A stretch of DNA of 64,000 bases from the NCBI RefSeq assembly GCF_002288925.2, contig NW_022098057.1, positions 65,906,193-65,970,192 of the forward strand, read 5' to 3'. The notes beneath the pieces were generated by a model. That model had not been told where the DNA came from and ran no database searches. It saw only the letters and a list, made by a program, of their open reading frames with translations. This DNA comes from Delphinapterus leucas. Its lineage: Eukaryota; Chordata; Mammalia; Artiodactyla; Monodontidae. The position numbers and the translations under genes are program-made. Position 1 is the stretch's first letter; the number at the start of each line of letters is the position of its first letter. This document shows, one piece after another, positions 12,048 through 24,040 of the stretch.

Positions 12048-12875
12048 ATGTCCAGTGGCACCTGCCCAAGACAAGCAAGCGTTTGCTAGGACTTCTTCCA
12101 GCAGGCACCTGACTCCCCCTAGACTTCAGGTTAGTTGGTTGCCTTGTGACCTCTAAACAAGAAGACCTTATTGTTCATAACAGATTGACTAAGCTTTAGA
12201 CAGGTTTCTTCCTAACTATAGGTCACTGACTTTACTTTTTTTTTTAGAGCATTTACTTTAGAAAACTTGTAAATTCTTTCTCTGTCCCTTTTTTTTTTTT
12301 TTTTTTTTTTTTGCGGTATGCGGGCCTCCCACTGCTGTGGCCTCTCCCGTTGCGGAGCGCAGGCTCAGCGGCCATGGCTCACGGGCCCAGCCGCTGCGCG
12401 GCATGTGGGATCTTCCCGGACCGGGGCATGCACCCGTGTCCCCTGCGTTGGCAGGCGGACTCTCAACCACTGCGCCACCAGGGAAGCCCCTCTCTGTCCC
12501 TTTGAGATGCAAATATTCTCCCAGCATCTTGCCAGGTTTACAATTCAGGAATATTTTTCACAAGGACCTGGGAGCTAGCCCTTTGAAGTGTAATAATCAA
12601 GAAAGATAGTGTCTCTTATCTACCAGCCTCTGCTGGATAGTAGGAGCCAAACTTTCATAAGCATCATTACCATACATAGATGGTCTAACCACATTGACTA
12701 ACTCCCCTTTAATGTCCTCAAATGCTTTTCTGCTAGCCCACCTCAGTGCTTAAAAACTCTCCCAACTTTTGTTTCAGCAGAGTTGAGTTCAGTCTCTCTC
12801 CCCTATGCAATACTCTTGAATAAATTTTTCCTTGCTTGTTTAATTTAGCCAGTGTAATTTTTCATTGACATCTCT
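12048..12875 (+). mobile_element. Probable solo LTR of an old endogenous retrovirus
   Basis: The sequence on both sides of the SINE at 12.3-12.5 kb reads as one unit. It has an AATAAA signal at 12819-12824 followed by a T-rich TTTTTCCTTGCTTG segment, and it ends near TTTTTCATTGACA, as in many mammalian LTRs. There are no internal viral genes beside it. Without the SINE it is about 600 bases. The family was not identified, and boundaries are approximate. Confidence 0.5.
12289..12490 (-). mobile_element. CHR-type SINE, short form with an extra internal deletion
   Basis: Reverse-orientation SINE with a T-run at 12288-12312 and the tRNA-like head ending at 12490. The direct repeats TCTCTGTCCC lie at 12279-12288 and 12491-12500. 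Compared with the other short copies, about 19 bases are missing between the CGTTGCGGAGC and GCAGGCTCAGCGG segments. It interrupts the LTR-like element. Confidence 0.92.
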
Positions 12876-13833
12876 GATAGGTTAATAAAATGGTCATGAG
12901 CTTTTAGATTTTCTGACTTGTTCTTTTTAATGTGGAAACAGTGTTTTCTCCAGTTTTCTAAATATTCAGATAAAAACAAGATAGATTATAATTTTAAGAT
13001 ATTTTCATTCCCACTTTGTGAAATTCCCATATTACCCATAAACAATTTCACAATTTTTTCATTACACAAATTATGTATATGGATGATTTTTAAAGAGTTT
13101 AAAAATGTTGGGCCACTATAACATAGTGAGAAGGGAATAGTCATGCAAGGTTAGTCTCAAGTGAAAGGAATAGATCAGTAAGGGCAGAAATGCAGAGTAG
13201 AAAGTTGGTCAATGCGGATGTAAGTCCTCAGTAATTTATAGTGCTCTTAGAGAGGGAATTTTGAATTTTCAAAGAATGTATGATAAGGAGTTTGACAATT
13301 TCTTTTTAAATATGGAAACTTCAGCTAACTGTGGGTCAGAATAGAAAAAATGGACAGTTACCCAGTAATGTAGTCACAAAACAATATTTGTGAATTTTCT
13401 AAATTGATATATGTTTTTCTTTTTTAAATACCTAGCAAGTGTTAAATAGGTTACAGATTATAACTGTTCACTTTTCTTTGGGGATTACATATCCTATATT
13501 CAACTGACATTAATCTAATGAGATTTTTAAAATTTACCATGTATATATGATGGCAGGCATTCTCAGCATATTTATATAGATCATAAACATGGCACTATAT
13601 GAAATCATAATAATATAGACATATATAAGCATAATATACGGACAATTATTTGCACTTCTATACTACATTCCTCAGATTGTTATTCTATGAAGAAAAATGT
13701 TGTTAGAAAGATAAAGTGTTCAGATTTTCATAAACTATTGGGAAGAAATCTGTTAATTATATTCAGTTATACATTTAATACATGTATAATTTTATAAAAT
13801 TATATTCATTACAAAAGTATAATTAAGAAGGAA

Positions 13834-14031
13834 TTGGGATTTCCCTGCTGGTCCAGTGGTTAAGACTTCACCTTCCAGTGCAGGGGGTGCGGGTTCGATC
13901 CCTGGTTGGGGAGCTAAGATCCCACATGACTTGCAGCCAAAAAACCAAAGCATAAAACAGAAGCAATATTGTAACAAATTCAATAAAAACTTAAAAATGG
14001 TCCACATAAAAAAAAAAAAAACTTAAAAAAA
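13834..14031 (+). mobile_element. CHR-related SINE, GGTCCAGTGG subtype
   Basis: The head GGGATTTCCCTGCTGGTCC leads into GGGTTCGATCCCTGG, a near-consensus B box, at about 13889-13903. A body with AGCAATATTGTAACAAATTC and a broken A-tail follows. The direct repeats AAGAAGGAA lie at 13825-13833 and 14032-14040. It differs from the short GC-rich copies and is probably an older subfamily. Confidence 0.85.
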
Positions 14032-14379
14032 AAGAAGGAACTACGCTATCAGTAGAGATGTAGAATTTTTTCTCAAATTATACCTATTTTAGTGGGTATA
14101 CCTATTTTAGTGCTACATTATTCATATACTGTGTCAGGATTTTATGTTTGAAAAATGTTTTAATTAATTATAAACAAACATTAAATATTACACCATCAAA
14201 GATATACGAAAACTATATTTAGTAAAACACTTGCTTTCCTGGAACTGTTATAGAACAAATTGTTTTGGACGAAGATACATTTTTAACTTCAAAAATAATA
14301 TCTACTTGAATTTGTCTTCAAATTGTATTCCATGCAATTTAACTTACCAACTAAAATATTCCAAATATAATTTGGTATT

Positions 14380-14475
14380 TTCTGGGCACAGAGATTTTAA
14401 GTTCCTTGAGAGCAGGAATGGTGCTATATAACTCCCATGCAGTAGAAAATCAGTAAATGCTGGGTGATGATGTGG
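14380..14475 (+). mobile_element. L2 3' end fragment
   Basis: The wording AAGTTCCTTGAGAGCAGGAATGGT followed by AAATCAGTAAATGCTGGG is the typical end of LINE L2. It is ancient and carries no coding sequence. Confidence 0.65.
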
Positions 14476-14861
14476 TAGATGACTCATTGTCAGTATTATG
14501 ACCAAACATAACCGTACTATGCTATAATACAGTGATAGGATGGAGGTGTCCTGATATGAGCAGGAAAGTTTATTCATAAGCTGAAAGACCCCAGTTATCT
14601 GAGCTTTCTGTCTCTTCTTTGATAGATTTTATTTTCCTTCCTTGGGATCAGACTAGCACTCTTCCTCTCTACTTCCAGTTTACTGTAAAGTGGGCATGGA
14701 ATTCAGGCAACTAAATTTATTTAAATTGTGTGCAAAGTAAAATATGCTAGGCTCTGAGTCACATCCTAAAGGCAGACTTGTGATTAAAATGAATGGGCTT
14801 CTAAAACATGATTGAGTTTCTCACAGCCTTTATAATATTTACTTATTGAATTGTTCCTTTT

Positions 14862-15174
14862 TTTTTTTTTTTTAATGTTGAGCTTTCTTTCAATTTATTT
14901 ATTTTTATTTTTGGCTGTGTTGGGTCTTTGTCTCTGTGCGAGGGCTTTCTCTAGTTGTGGCAAGCGGGGGCCACCCTTCATCGCGGTGCGCTGGCCTCTC
15001 ACCGTCGTGACCTCTCTTGTTGCGGAGCACAGGCTGCAGACGCGCAGGCTCAGTAGTTGTGGCTCACGGGCTTAGTTGCTCCGCGGCATGTGGGATCCTC
15101 CCAGACTAGGGCTCAGATCCGTGTCCCCTGCATTCACAGGCAGATTCTCAACCACTGCGCCACCAGGGAAGACC
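14862..15174 (-). mobile_element. CHR-type SINE, long form, with two A-tails
   Basis: Reverse-orientation long SINE. The direct repeats TGAATTGTTCCTTTT lie at 14847-14861 and 15175-15189. On the sense strand the AAATA-type tail of the SINE (about 14895-14915) is followed by roughly 20 unrelated bases and then a second, pure A-tail (14860-14873). The head ends in GTCTTCCCTGGTGGCGC. Confidence 0.93.
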
Positions 15175-16069
15175 TGAATTGTTCCTTTTCTATGTGTAGC
15201 TGTGTAATTTCAAAACATGAGTATTTCTATTTTTTCCATCTTGGCAACACCCAAGACAAAAAGTATTACAAAAACCTGGAACGAAGATCTAAAGAAAACA
15301 TGATTCAATTGAATTTAAATTAATCTAAATCCTTGCAATGGTTAGATTAAAAAATATATATGGAACCATTTAGATAAGAATACTCAAATAAGCTTGTTAA
15401 AGTATGCCTTTCCAATTGAGAAAGGCTACTTTGGACGACAACTTATAATAACCTACCTGTTTTGGTGAGAAAGGAACCAGAGGAAAGGTGTTAAAGGCTT
15501 AGTGTTAACCCTATAGCTAAAACACGTAGTGCAAAAACTATATGGCCATGGTAGGGTCACATCTGTCAAAATGATTGGGATTCTCATGTCAGATTTTTGG
15601 TACCTCCTCCCACCAGCACCACTTTTTTTGAGCCTCCATGTAGATCACCAACTCTGAGTTAGCAACCTTTCTTTTTAGAGAAAGGTTGATGCTATAGCCA
15701 CATTTATTTAAATTTCAATCATATGATATACACCAAGATTCTGAGTGAACTTGTTTCTTATGGGTTTTCAGCCACACTAATCTATGTGAGGATTACTTTT
15801 GCAGGTCATGAATCTCATTCAGTTTTGGTTTTCACTGGTAAAATTTACTTATCTCTTAGCACCAGAGAACTCAGAGCTGAGCCTTCAGGTATGTCCAAGG
15901 AGATGCTGAAGCATCTTCAGGGATATGACAGACGGAATGGTTTTTTTGGGTTAAGAGAATAGATTATATGGCCTATAAAATCCCTGATACCATGACAAAT
16001 AAGAAAATAGAAAATATTATCTGTTTTCCAAGCTTTTAAAATTTTTTCGAATAATTCTTTAAAAGTTTT

Positions 16070-16480
16070 AACTTTATTTCATTTTATTTTATTTATTGAT
16101 TTATTTTTTCAATTAAAATGTATAGAAAAATTTAACCCTCATACAATGTACATGCATATTTCCATGATCTAGATATAGTAATTTTAACATACTTCCAGAG
16201 TCATAGTTGCTTTTTATTTCTGAACCACTTCAGAATGATTTGAAACACCATAGCATTTTATGCCTAAATATTTCAGCCCAGTGTCTCCTAAAATAATGGG
16301 TATGCTCTTATATAACCACAATATTATCACATGGAAGAAAATTAACAATCACTTCTTAATATTTCCTAATACTCAGTCTATATTCAGATTTCTCCATTTG
16401 TCTTCCAAATGCCTTTTACAGCTTTATTTTCTCCTAGACCCAGGACACAAGTTGGTTTACAAATAATATATGACTAATTT
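16070..16480. mobile_element. Ancient LINE-like repeat, same group as 10.75-12.0 kb
   Basis: The pattern CTCTTATATAACCACAATATTATCACA, then TATTCAGATTTCTCCATTTGTC, then CTCCTAGACCCAGGA resembles the old LINE-derived repeat seen at 10.8 kb. It is strongly decayed, and family and ends are uncertain. Confidence 0.45.
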
Positions 16481-16800
16481 TTTTCAAAACTAACATTTAA
16501 CCCTAGTGCTAAAAACTATGTTGTAAATGAAACCATAAACAATGAGGTATTATGTAAAAGGAAAAAAAAATTGGAGGAGGTCTTCTTCATTTATAGGAGA
16601 CATGTATATGCCCCCTAGAGACCTCATTTCCATGACTGTAAAAGGTAGATATTAACAATATCAACCCTATAATATTATTATTTAAATGGTATAATTTTTC
16701 AAAAGTGCTTAGCAAAGTGACTGACATATGGGAAGCATGAACAAATGTTAATTACCATTATTATTATTACCATTAGAAAATAGGCAATCAATCAAGTAAG

Positions 16801-18187
16801 GCAAGCCCAGAGATAAACCCATGCACCTATGATCAACCAATCTATGACAAAGGAGGCAAGGATATACAATGGAGAAAAGACAGTCTCTTCAATAAGTGGT
16901 GCTGGGAAAACTGGACGGCTACATGTAAAAAGCATGAAATTAGAACACTCCCTAACACCATACACAAAAATAAACTCAAAATGGATTAGAGACATAAATG
17001 TAAGACCGGATACTATAAAACTCTTAGAGGAAAACATAGGAAGAACACTCATTGATATAAATCACAGCAAGAACTTTTTTTATCCACCTCCTAGAGTAAT
17101 GGAAATAAAAACAAAAATGAACAAATGGGACCTAATGAAATTTAAAAGTTTATGCACAGCAAAGGAAACTACAACCAAGACGAAAAGACAACCCTCAGAA
17201 TGGGAGAAAATATTTGTAAATGAATCAGTGGAAAAAGGATTAATCTCCAAAATATATAAACAGCTCATGCAGCTCAATATTAAAAAAACAAACAACCCAA
17301 TCCAAAAATGGGCAGAAGACCCAAATAGACATTTCTCCAAAGAAGACATACAGATGGCCAAGAAGCACATGAAAAGCTGCTCAACATCACCAATTATTAG
17401 AGAAATGCAAATCAAAACTACAATGAGGTATCACCTCACACCAGTTAGAATGGGCATCATCAGAAAATCTACAAACAACAAATGGTGGAGAGGGTGTGGA
17501 GAAAAGGGAACCCTCTTGCACTGCTGGTGGCAATGTAAATTGATACAGCCACTATGGAGGACAGTATGGAGGTTCCTTAAAGAACTAAAAACCGAATTAC
17601 CATATGACCCAGCAATCTCACTACTGGACATATGCCCAGAGAAAACCATAATTCAAAAAGACACATGCACCCCAGTGTTCATTGCAGCACTATTTATAAC
17701 AGCCAGGTTGGAAGCAACCTAAATGTCCATCAACAGATGGATAGGTAAAGAAGATGTGGTACATATATACAATGGAATATTACTCAGCCATAAAAAGGAA
17801 CAAAACTGGATAATTTTTTAGACGTGGATGGATCTAGAGACTGTCATACAGAGTGAAGTAAGTCAGAAAGAGAAAAACAAATATCGTATATTAACGCATA
17901 TATGTGGAACCTAGAAAAATGGTACAGATGAACCGGTTTGCAGGGCACAAATTGAGACACAGATGCAGAGAACAAACGTATGGACACCAAGGGAGGAAAA
18001 AAAAGGGGTGGTGGTGGGGCGGGGTGTGTGTGTGTGATGAATTGGGATATTGGGATTGACATGTATACGCTAATATGTATAAAATGGATAACTAATAAGA
18101 ACCTGCTGTGTAAAAAAATAAATAAAATTCCAAAAATTTTAAAAATTAAAAAGAGGGTTGCAGGTTTATTTGGTATGAGAAAAAAAA
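16801..18187 (+). mobile_element. 5'-truncated L1 with perfect 25-bp target-site duplication
   Basis: The element begins inside ORF2 and keeps an open stretch at 16829-17722 (297 codons). That stretch covers the ORF2 C-terminal region with the Cys-rich motif [12 protein letters not shown] near 17500-17530. A small deletion near 17705 shifts the frame to a stop, so it is dead. The 3' UTR includes a G/T-rich tract at 18006-18036. Identical 25-base direct repeats at 16776-16800 and 18188-18212 mark a recent insertion. Between the A-rich 3' end (18111-18153) and the final A-run (18180-18187) there are about 27 foreign bases, probably a 3' transduction. Confidence 0.95.
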
Positions 18188-19117
18188 GAAAATAGGCAAT
18201 CAATCAAGTAAGCCTAATGATTTAATACTGTGTTTCAACCCAGCCCCTGAAGCCTATAAGGTTTTCTAATAAAATGAGATAGTTTTATAGCTGATAGGAA
18301 TCTGTGAGTGTACCCCACAAGGTTTTAAGAGTGCTAGTTTTGACAGGTGGGGAAGCTGAAAGCTTTTTAAAGCTAATATATTTATAAATTTGATTTAAAG
18401 GACTACATATAAAAATGTAGAAATGTATATTATTCCTTAAAGCAGAGTCCAATTTTAATCCCTAAATATCATTTTAAAATATTATGGAAAACTTTCTCTA
18501 ATGAATTCTCATGAATATGTTTGAAATCACAATTTAGTATGCTTAAAAAATCAGTCCAAAAATCTTTTTTTATGAATTTGTTCTCTCAATTTTAATTAAG
18601 TTGAATTTCTGCCGGCAGTACTTTAGATTTTCTAAACTCCAGTGAAACGTTCTACTGCTTATGTTTTTGATATATTAAAAATATATCCATTCCGAAATGC
18701 CTCTGGGCTTATTTTAAAAATTATAAATGCTATTATTAAATTAGGTGTACTCTGAAGGTAAGAACAAGAATTCCCCTTTTAGTAATATTTAACCAATATG
18801 CATACACCAGGCATACATTTTAAAAGTTTATAAAACATTTCATTTTGAATGTTGAGTTCTAGCTATCCACCCACATGAGTAATACTAATTGATTAGGAAT
18901 TCCCTAATATTTATAAAAACTAGTAATTGTGGCTTACTTATTAATAAAATACTATTTCTGTGTTCCATCCAGGTTTATGGATAGGGAATGTAACAGAGTC
19001 ATATGATTTACTTAAGAATTCAATTTTCATGTAAAAGTTGTAGCAAAAAAAAAAAAGTTATAGCTAAGTAAAGCAGAACATTTTTGTGGGAAGGGAGAAC
19101 TATTAATAATGGCAACA

Positions 19118-19260
19118 GGTGGATTTATGTACCAAATCTGCCATTAACCAGCTGGGTAATATTTTTCAAGACATTTCTCTTCCCTGGAACTCAGTTTCCT
19201 TATCTGTAAAATAAGCAATTTGGATTCTAGAGCTTCTGAAAATAAGAGAATTATAGTGAG
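19118..19260 (+). mobile_element. MIR SINE fossil
   Basis: The segment contains GCCATTAACCAGCTGGGTAA and GGAACTCAGTTTCCTTATCTGTAAAAT, the standard MIR core and tail pattern. It is ancient and shared across mammals. Confidence 0.75.
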
Positions 19261-19424
19261 CGTCTATTACCATATAGTTTATTGCTTATGGAATATATTC
19301 ACTCAAAATATACTACTTGATCTCTACCTAAACTCTGTGAGGTAGCTAAGTGAATATTTTTAACTGTCCTTTCCCACGATGTTGTAGAAAGTCTTGGAGG
19401 CAAGGCTATCATATTTATATACAT

Positions 19425-19605
19425 TAATCGTAAGCACCATTTACTAAGTCCCTAGTGTATTCTAGGTATCACTATTTACAGACATAACTCTGTCAGAAAA
19501 TCTTTAATAAGATTGTCATCATTTAACATGTGATGAAACTCGGGTCTAGGATGGTTGCATTACTATCTACAAAGCTAGTACTTGGCAGAGCTGGAGTTTG
19601 AATGG
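19425..19605 (-). mobile_element. MIR SINE fossil
   Basis: The reverse-oriented MIR pattern runs from CATTTACTAAGTCCCTAGTGT through CATCATTTAACATGTGATGAAACT to GGCAGAGCTGGAGTTTGAAT. It is diverged. Confidence 0.65.
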
Positions 19606-19653
19606 AGGTCTGTATGACAACAAATTTTTTCTATTATCACTTTTTTCATTTTA

Positions 19654-19870
19654 TCTTTTTTTTTTTTTTTTTTTTTTGCGGTACGCAGGCCGCTCACTGC
19701 TGTGGCGTCTCCCGTTGTGGAGCACAGGCTCCGGACGCGCAGGCTCAGCGGCCATGGCTCACGGGCCCAGCCGCTCCGCGGCATGTGGGATCTTCTCGCA
19801 CCGGGGCACGAACCTGTGTCCCCTGCATCGGCAGGCGGACTCTCAACCACTGTGCCACCAGGGAAGCCCC
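19654..19870 (-). mobile_element. CHR-type SINE, short form
   Basis: Reverse-orientation short SINE with a T-run at 19655-19677 and a head ending CACCAGGGAAGCCCC. Candidate direct repeats of TTTTATCTTTTTT type lie on both sides (about 19650 and 19873) but are low in complexity. The sense B box GGTTCGTGCCCC lies near 19804-19815. Confidence 0.9.
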
Positions 19871-20039
19871 CTTTTTATCTTTTTTAAGTGTTAATAAAAA
19901 TCATTTAAAGTGTTTAAGTAAAGAACTAATATAGGTATATCAACATTTTAAGTAGTAGTGATGAGCAATGAAATTAAAACGTAGATAAAAATGAGAAGAT
20001 CAGTTGTGCTATTAATATAGTCTTAGAGGAATAACAAAA

Positions 20040-20300
20040 TCCCGGACAGGAAATTAGGATTTGGGCATTAACATATACCCAGTACTATATATAAAGTTGA
20101 TAACAACAGGGACCTACTGTATAGCACAGGGAGCTCTACTCAATATTCTGTAATAACCTACATGGGAAAAGAATCTGAAAAAGAATGGATTTATGTATAT
20201 GTATAACTGAATCACTTAGCTGTACACCTGAAACTAGCACAACATTGTAAATCAACTATCCTCCAATATAAAATAAAAATTAAATTTTAAAAAATTTTAA
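20040..20300 (+). mobile_element. L1 3' end fragment, older artiodactyl/cetacean type
   Basis: The segment includes GGGACCTACTGTATAGCACAGG, CTCTACTCAATATTCTGTAATAAC, CTGTACACCTGAAACTAGC and ATCAACTATCCTCCAATATAA, then an A-rich tail. The same 3' type occurs at 59.3 kb. Confidence 0.85.
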
Positions 20301-20714
20301 GAAAGTGGACAGGAAAAATAAGAGAAATTAATTTCTACCTTGTACAGGTAGAAGCTTAGAAAATGTGTAAATGTAAGTGACAAAATGCAAGATCAGTGCT
20401 ATAAAATTTTGATCCCACAGGCCTATTCTTCTTTATGTCTTGACAGTTTCTATTAACAACTGCAAACAAACATTTATCATGTATATGTTCCTACATTCAG
20501 GAATCTTATAGTCTGGGGCAGAAGACCAAAAAGACCCACAAAAAAACAAATAAGATAGACAGATTCACCACTATTACTCTGAAAGATGATTCTGTTTTCA
20601 AAGACCTTTCTTATAGTGAGGTAAGATAGTCACATTTACAAATAATTAGGCTACAATAGAGAACAGTATAAACATCCTGAGGGAAAAACTGATAACATGT
20701 TCTGAAACCTTTAA

Positions 20715-20757
20715 AGGAATAATTATATATTATATAATATATAATTATATAATATAT
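20715..20757. repeat. AT-rich palindromic tract
   Basis: The bases are almost only A and T, arranged as overlapping TATAT/ATATA palindromes. It is low-complexity sequence. Confidence 0.7.
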
Positions 20758-20990
20758 CTCCTTTTTTCTGGAGAAGAAAGGGGGATATACTGTATGAATT
20801 GGGCTTGGAAATATGATTAAGTTTGGACCAACAGAGATGGGGAAAGGAAAGAAGATGAACAAAATAATTAATGGACAATATCTTAAGGTATTTAAATGCA
20901 ACAGCAAATAGCTTGGTTTAGCTTGAGGGTACAGTGGAAGATGAAACGACATTGAAAGGAAGATGAAATGATATTGAAAAGCTGGTAGGG

Positions 20991-21320
20991 GGACTTCCCT
21001 GGTGGCACAGTGGTTAAGAATCTGCCTGCCATGCAGGGTGTATGGGTTTGAGCCCTGGTCCTGGAAGATCCCACATGCCGCGGAGCAACTAATCCCGTGC
21101 ACCACAACTACTGAGCCTGTGCTCTAGAGCCCGTGAGCCACACTTACTGAGTCCGCGTGCCTAGAGCTGGTGCTCTGCAACAAAGATAAGGCATTGCGAT
21201 GAGAAGCCCGTGCACCTCAATGAAGAGTAGCCCCCACTCACCGCAACTAGAGAAAGCCCGTGCACAGCAACGAAGACCCAATGCAGCCAATAAATAAATA
21301 AATAAATAAATAAATAAAAA
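20991..21320 (+). mobile_element. CHR-type SINE, long form, with AATA-repeat tail
   Basis: Sense-orientation long SINE that begins GGACTTCCCTGGTGGCACAG and ends in an (AATA)n tail at 21289-21318. Direct repeats GAAAAGCTGGTAGGG lie at 20976-20990 and 21321-21335. Confidence 0.94.
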
Positions 21321-22221
21321 GAAAAGCTGGTAGGGGCAAAGGTCATGGTGATGCCTGTGTCATAGTAATTTCACTCCTAGATGTAGACTGAAGAAGAACG
21401 CACCCATAAGTGCACCAAAAGAAAAATATAAGAATATTTACTATTCATAATAGGCAAAAATATTATGCTTCCCAAAAGGCCATTAATAGAAAAACAGATA
21501 AATGAATGGTATATGTTTACACAGTAGAATACTCTGTATAGAGCAATGAGAATAAACAGACTATAACTCCATGCAATAATATAGATGTATTTCAAATATA
21601 CAAATGTTGGACATAAAAAGCCAGGTACAAGAGTATATATATTATTATTCCATTTTTATAAGGTTCAGAAACAGGAAAATCTATAGTTCTAGATATACAG
21701 GTAGTTATTTGATTGCTCTTGGAAGATAGTGACTTTTGGGGGTGATGCTGTTTTTTTCTTAATTGGGTCCTAGGTACATGGATTGATTCCCTCAGTTTGT
21801 GAAAGTTGTTCAACTGTACATTTAAGATTTGGGCATTTTTCTATGTGAATTTTCTACTTTAATTCAATTTAATGGTGATACTTGAGGAATTTATAGTCTT
21901 TATTCAATAAGGAGACATGAAAGGTGTTTTTTAGCTGAAGAATTGCACAATTCTATCAGTCAGAAAGATTGAATCAAATGGTGGCAAGACAAAAGGATTG
22001 AAAATGAAAGAGAAAATTAAGACCCAAACTTGTATAATAGTAATAGGAAGACAAAGAAAGAGATGGATGTGGTAAAAGTGTTAGTGATAAAATTGACAAA
22101 TGTTGTGCCTATCAGAACAGGATAGATAAAAGGGGAGAATTTTTATTTTTTAAATGAGATTTCAAGACTGGATGGCAGGTAGTACTACTGACAGAAATGA
22201 ACATAAAGATAAAGGATTTAG

Positions 22222-22640
22222 CAAGCATTGGCAAACTATAGCCAGCTGGTCAAATCTGGCCCATTGACTGTTTTGTACAGCCCATGAGCTGGGAATGTTT
22301 TTGTTTTGTTTTGTTTTGGGTTTTTTATGGGCTTTTTGTTGTTGTTGTTTTGGGATTTGCTTTATTTTTACATTTTTAAATGGTTGAAAAAAATTAGAAT
22401 AGATGTAATCAGAATAGTATTTGTGATGTGTGAAAATTATAGGCAATTGAAATTTCAGTGTCCATATAAAGTTGTGTGGGAACACAGCCATGCTCATTTG
22501 TTAGCACAGGTTCTGTGACTGCTCTCACATTACAGCAGCAGTGGAGTTAAGTAATGCAATAGATTGGTATGGTACGGCCTGCAAAATGTATACTATGTAC
22601 TATCTTGCCCTTTCAGAAAAATTCTGCTTACCTCTGTTTT
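22222..22640 (+). mobile_element. hAT-like non-autonomous DNA transposon
   Basis: The element has imperfect inverted ends, with TTGGCAAACTATAGCC at the left and AATTCTGCTTACCTCTG at the right. It includes GGGAACACAGCCATGCTCATTTG near 22477-22500, the wording of a common mammalian hAT-like MER element. A TTTTG/TTG-rich expansion at about 22296-22350 was added inside. I cannot give the family name with certainty. Confidence 0.6.
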
Positions 22641-22794
22641 AGAGCTAAAATTATAAATGATATATGTATACTTGAAAATGCCTAATAGGCTAATGGGAAC
22701 ACACAACTTTTGTTGAAGAGAGGAGAATAACCTGAGAAGTAGAATTCTGAGGATCACTAACTGTATAGAGTGAAGAACTGAATCTCTTAGTATG

Positions 22795-22925
22795 AGTAAC
22801 AGTTAGCATTTTATAGCACTTACGAATTTTAAAAAGTATATTCATATACATTCTTTTGATATCTAAAATAACCCATGATGTGAATATCATTTTTTTCTAG
22901 TTTGCAAATAAGGAAACTTATATTG
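22795..22925 (-). mobile_element. MIR-like fossil
   Basis: A diverged reverse-oriented MIR pattern runs from AGCATTTTATAGCACTTAC to GCAAATAAGGAAACT. Confidence 0.45.
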
Positions 22926-23044
22926 TAAAAGATATGTGGCTATATTTTGGAGAACAATTACATTCAAAAGTAGAAGGTGATAGAGAAATATCAGCGAGGA
23001 GAATGTAGATATTTTGGCCTACGGTGGGCAGTATTCCTCTTGTT

Positions 23045-23275
23045 TGCAGGCATGGTGATAGAACAAAAACTCGAGTCAGAGTTTCTGGGTTTTCATCCTT
23101 GTTCTACCATTTACTAACACTACAATCTTGAGTAAATCACTTAACCTTTTAGAGACTCAGCTTTGTAATCTTAGCATAATAATGTTCTTACCTCAGAGGG
23201 CTCTTATGAAGATTAAATTTTAAATATATGTTAAGGCACCTAGAAGAGTGTTTGACATATATAAATGTTATTTTC
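23045..23275 (+). mobile_element. MIR SINE fossil, nearly full length
   Basis: The MIR order is intact: TTCTGGGTTTTCATCCTTGTTCTACC, CACTTAACCTTTTAGAGACTCAG, CCTCAGAGGGCTCTTATGAAGATTAAAT, then AGAGTGTTTGACATATATAAATG. Confidence 0.85.
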
Positions 23276-23904
23276 ATTGTCTTTCGGAACAGATTTTCGA
23301 ATCAGTTAACATACAATGTAATTTCATTTGGATGGCAGGGATTCCAAAAGCCTTTATTAGCTGTTTATATCAGAGTTGTATTCTATATATGTGAGCAGCA
23401 GCAGAGCCACTTAGCCAGCTGGCAATAAATATCAGAGATTCCACTTATGTGATTTGTCTTGAGCTTTGTACCTCAGTTTCTTTGCTTATCCAGCAAGAAA
23501 TAATCCAACAAGGAACATTCACCCAGAATTCCTAAATATCAAGTATTCTCTGAAGTTCTATTTTGACATTTTCATAGTGATTGCAATTGATTGATGGCAT
23601 ATGATAAATCATTCACAGAAGCACTAAAAATCTTCAGTAAAGGTGTCAGTCAGTAATTTAATGCTTTTTTGTCCCTGTTGTTCCTCTTGTAAAAAAAAGA
23701 GTCAGAATTCTCCAGAACTTTTAGTTTTGTAAACTATTGCCCAACGTTTGGCCCTTATCTTGTCAAAAGTAAATATCTGCCAATTGTAATTCACCATGTG
23801 AGTTGAGATGTTATTAAGGAAACTGAGTGCAACCCATGAGATTCTTGTCCAGGACAGGGTCAGTCAATGCTATCCAATAATCGACTCTGTTTCCTGCATG
23901 GTAG

Positions 23905-24040
23905 GTGGATAGCAGTTGCAATTATTGTCATTTTGTGTCTGGGGAAATGTAGACAGGAGAGTTAAGTGATTTCCTCAAGGTCATATTGTGAATCAATGGC
24001 ATTCCAAGGAACAGAACTTGGAATACACTTAACCAGATCA
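23905..24040 (-). mobile_element. MIR SINE fossil
   Basis: Reverse-oriented MIR pattern with GAGAGTTAAGTGATTTCCTCAAGGTCATATTG followed by CAGAACTTGGAATAC. It is diverged. Confidence 0.6.

Noticed and set aside
16829..17722. 297-codon open frame as a possible host gene
   Set aside because: It is the C-terminal part of L1 ORF2 inside an element bounded by target-site duplications, and it is frameshifted before the natural end.
20715..20757. Palindromic AT tract as a possible origin or regulatory site
   Set aside because: It is low-complexity AT sequence, common in introns, with nothing else to support a function.
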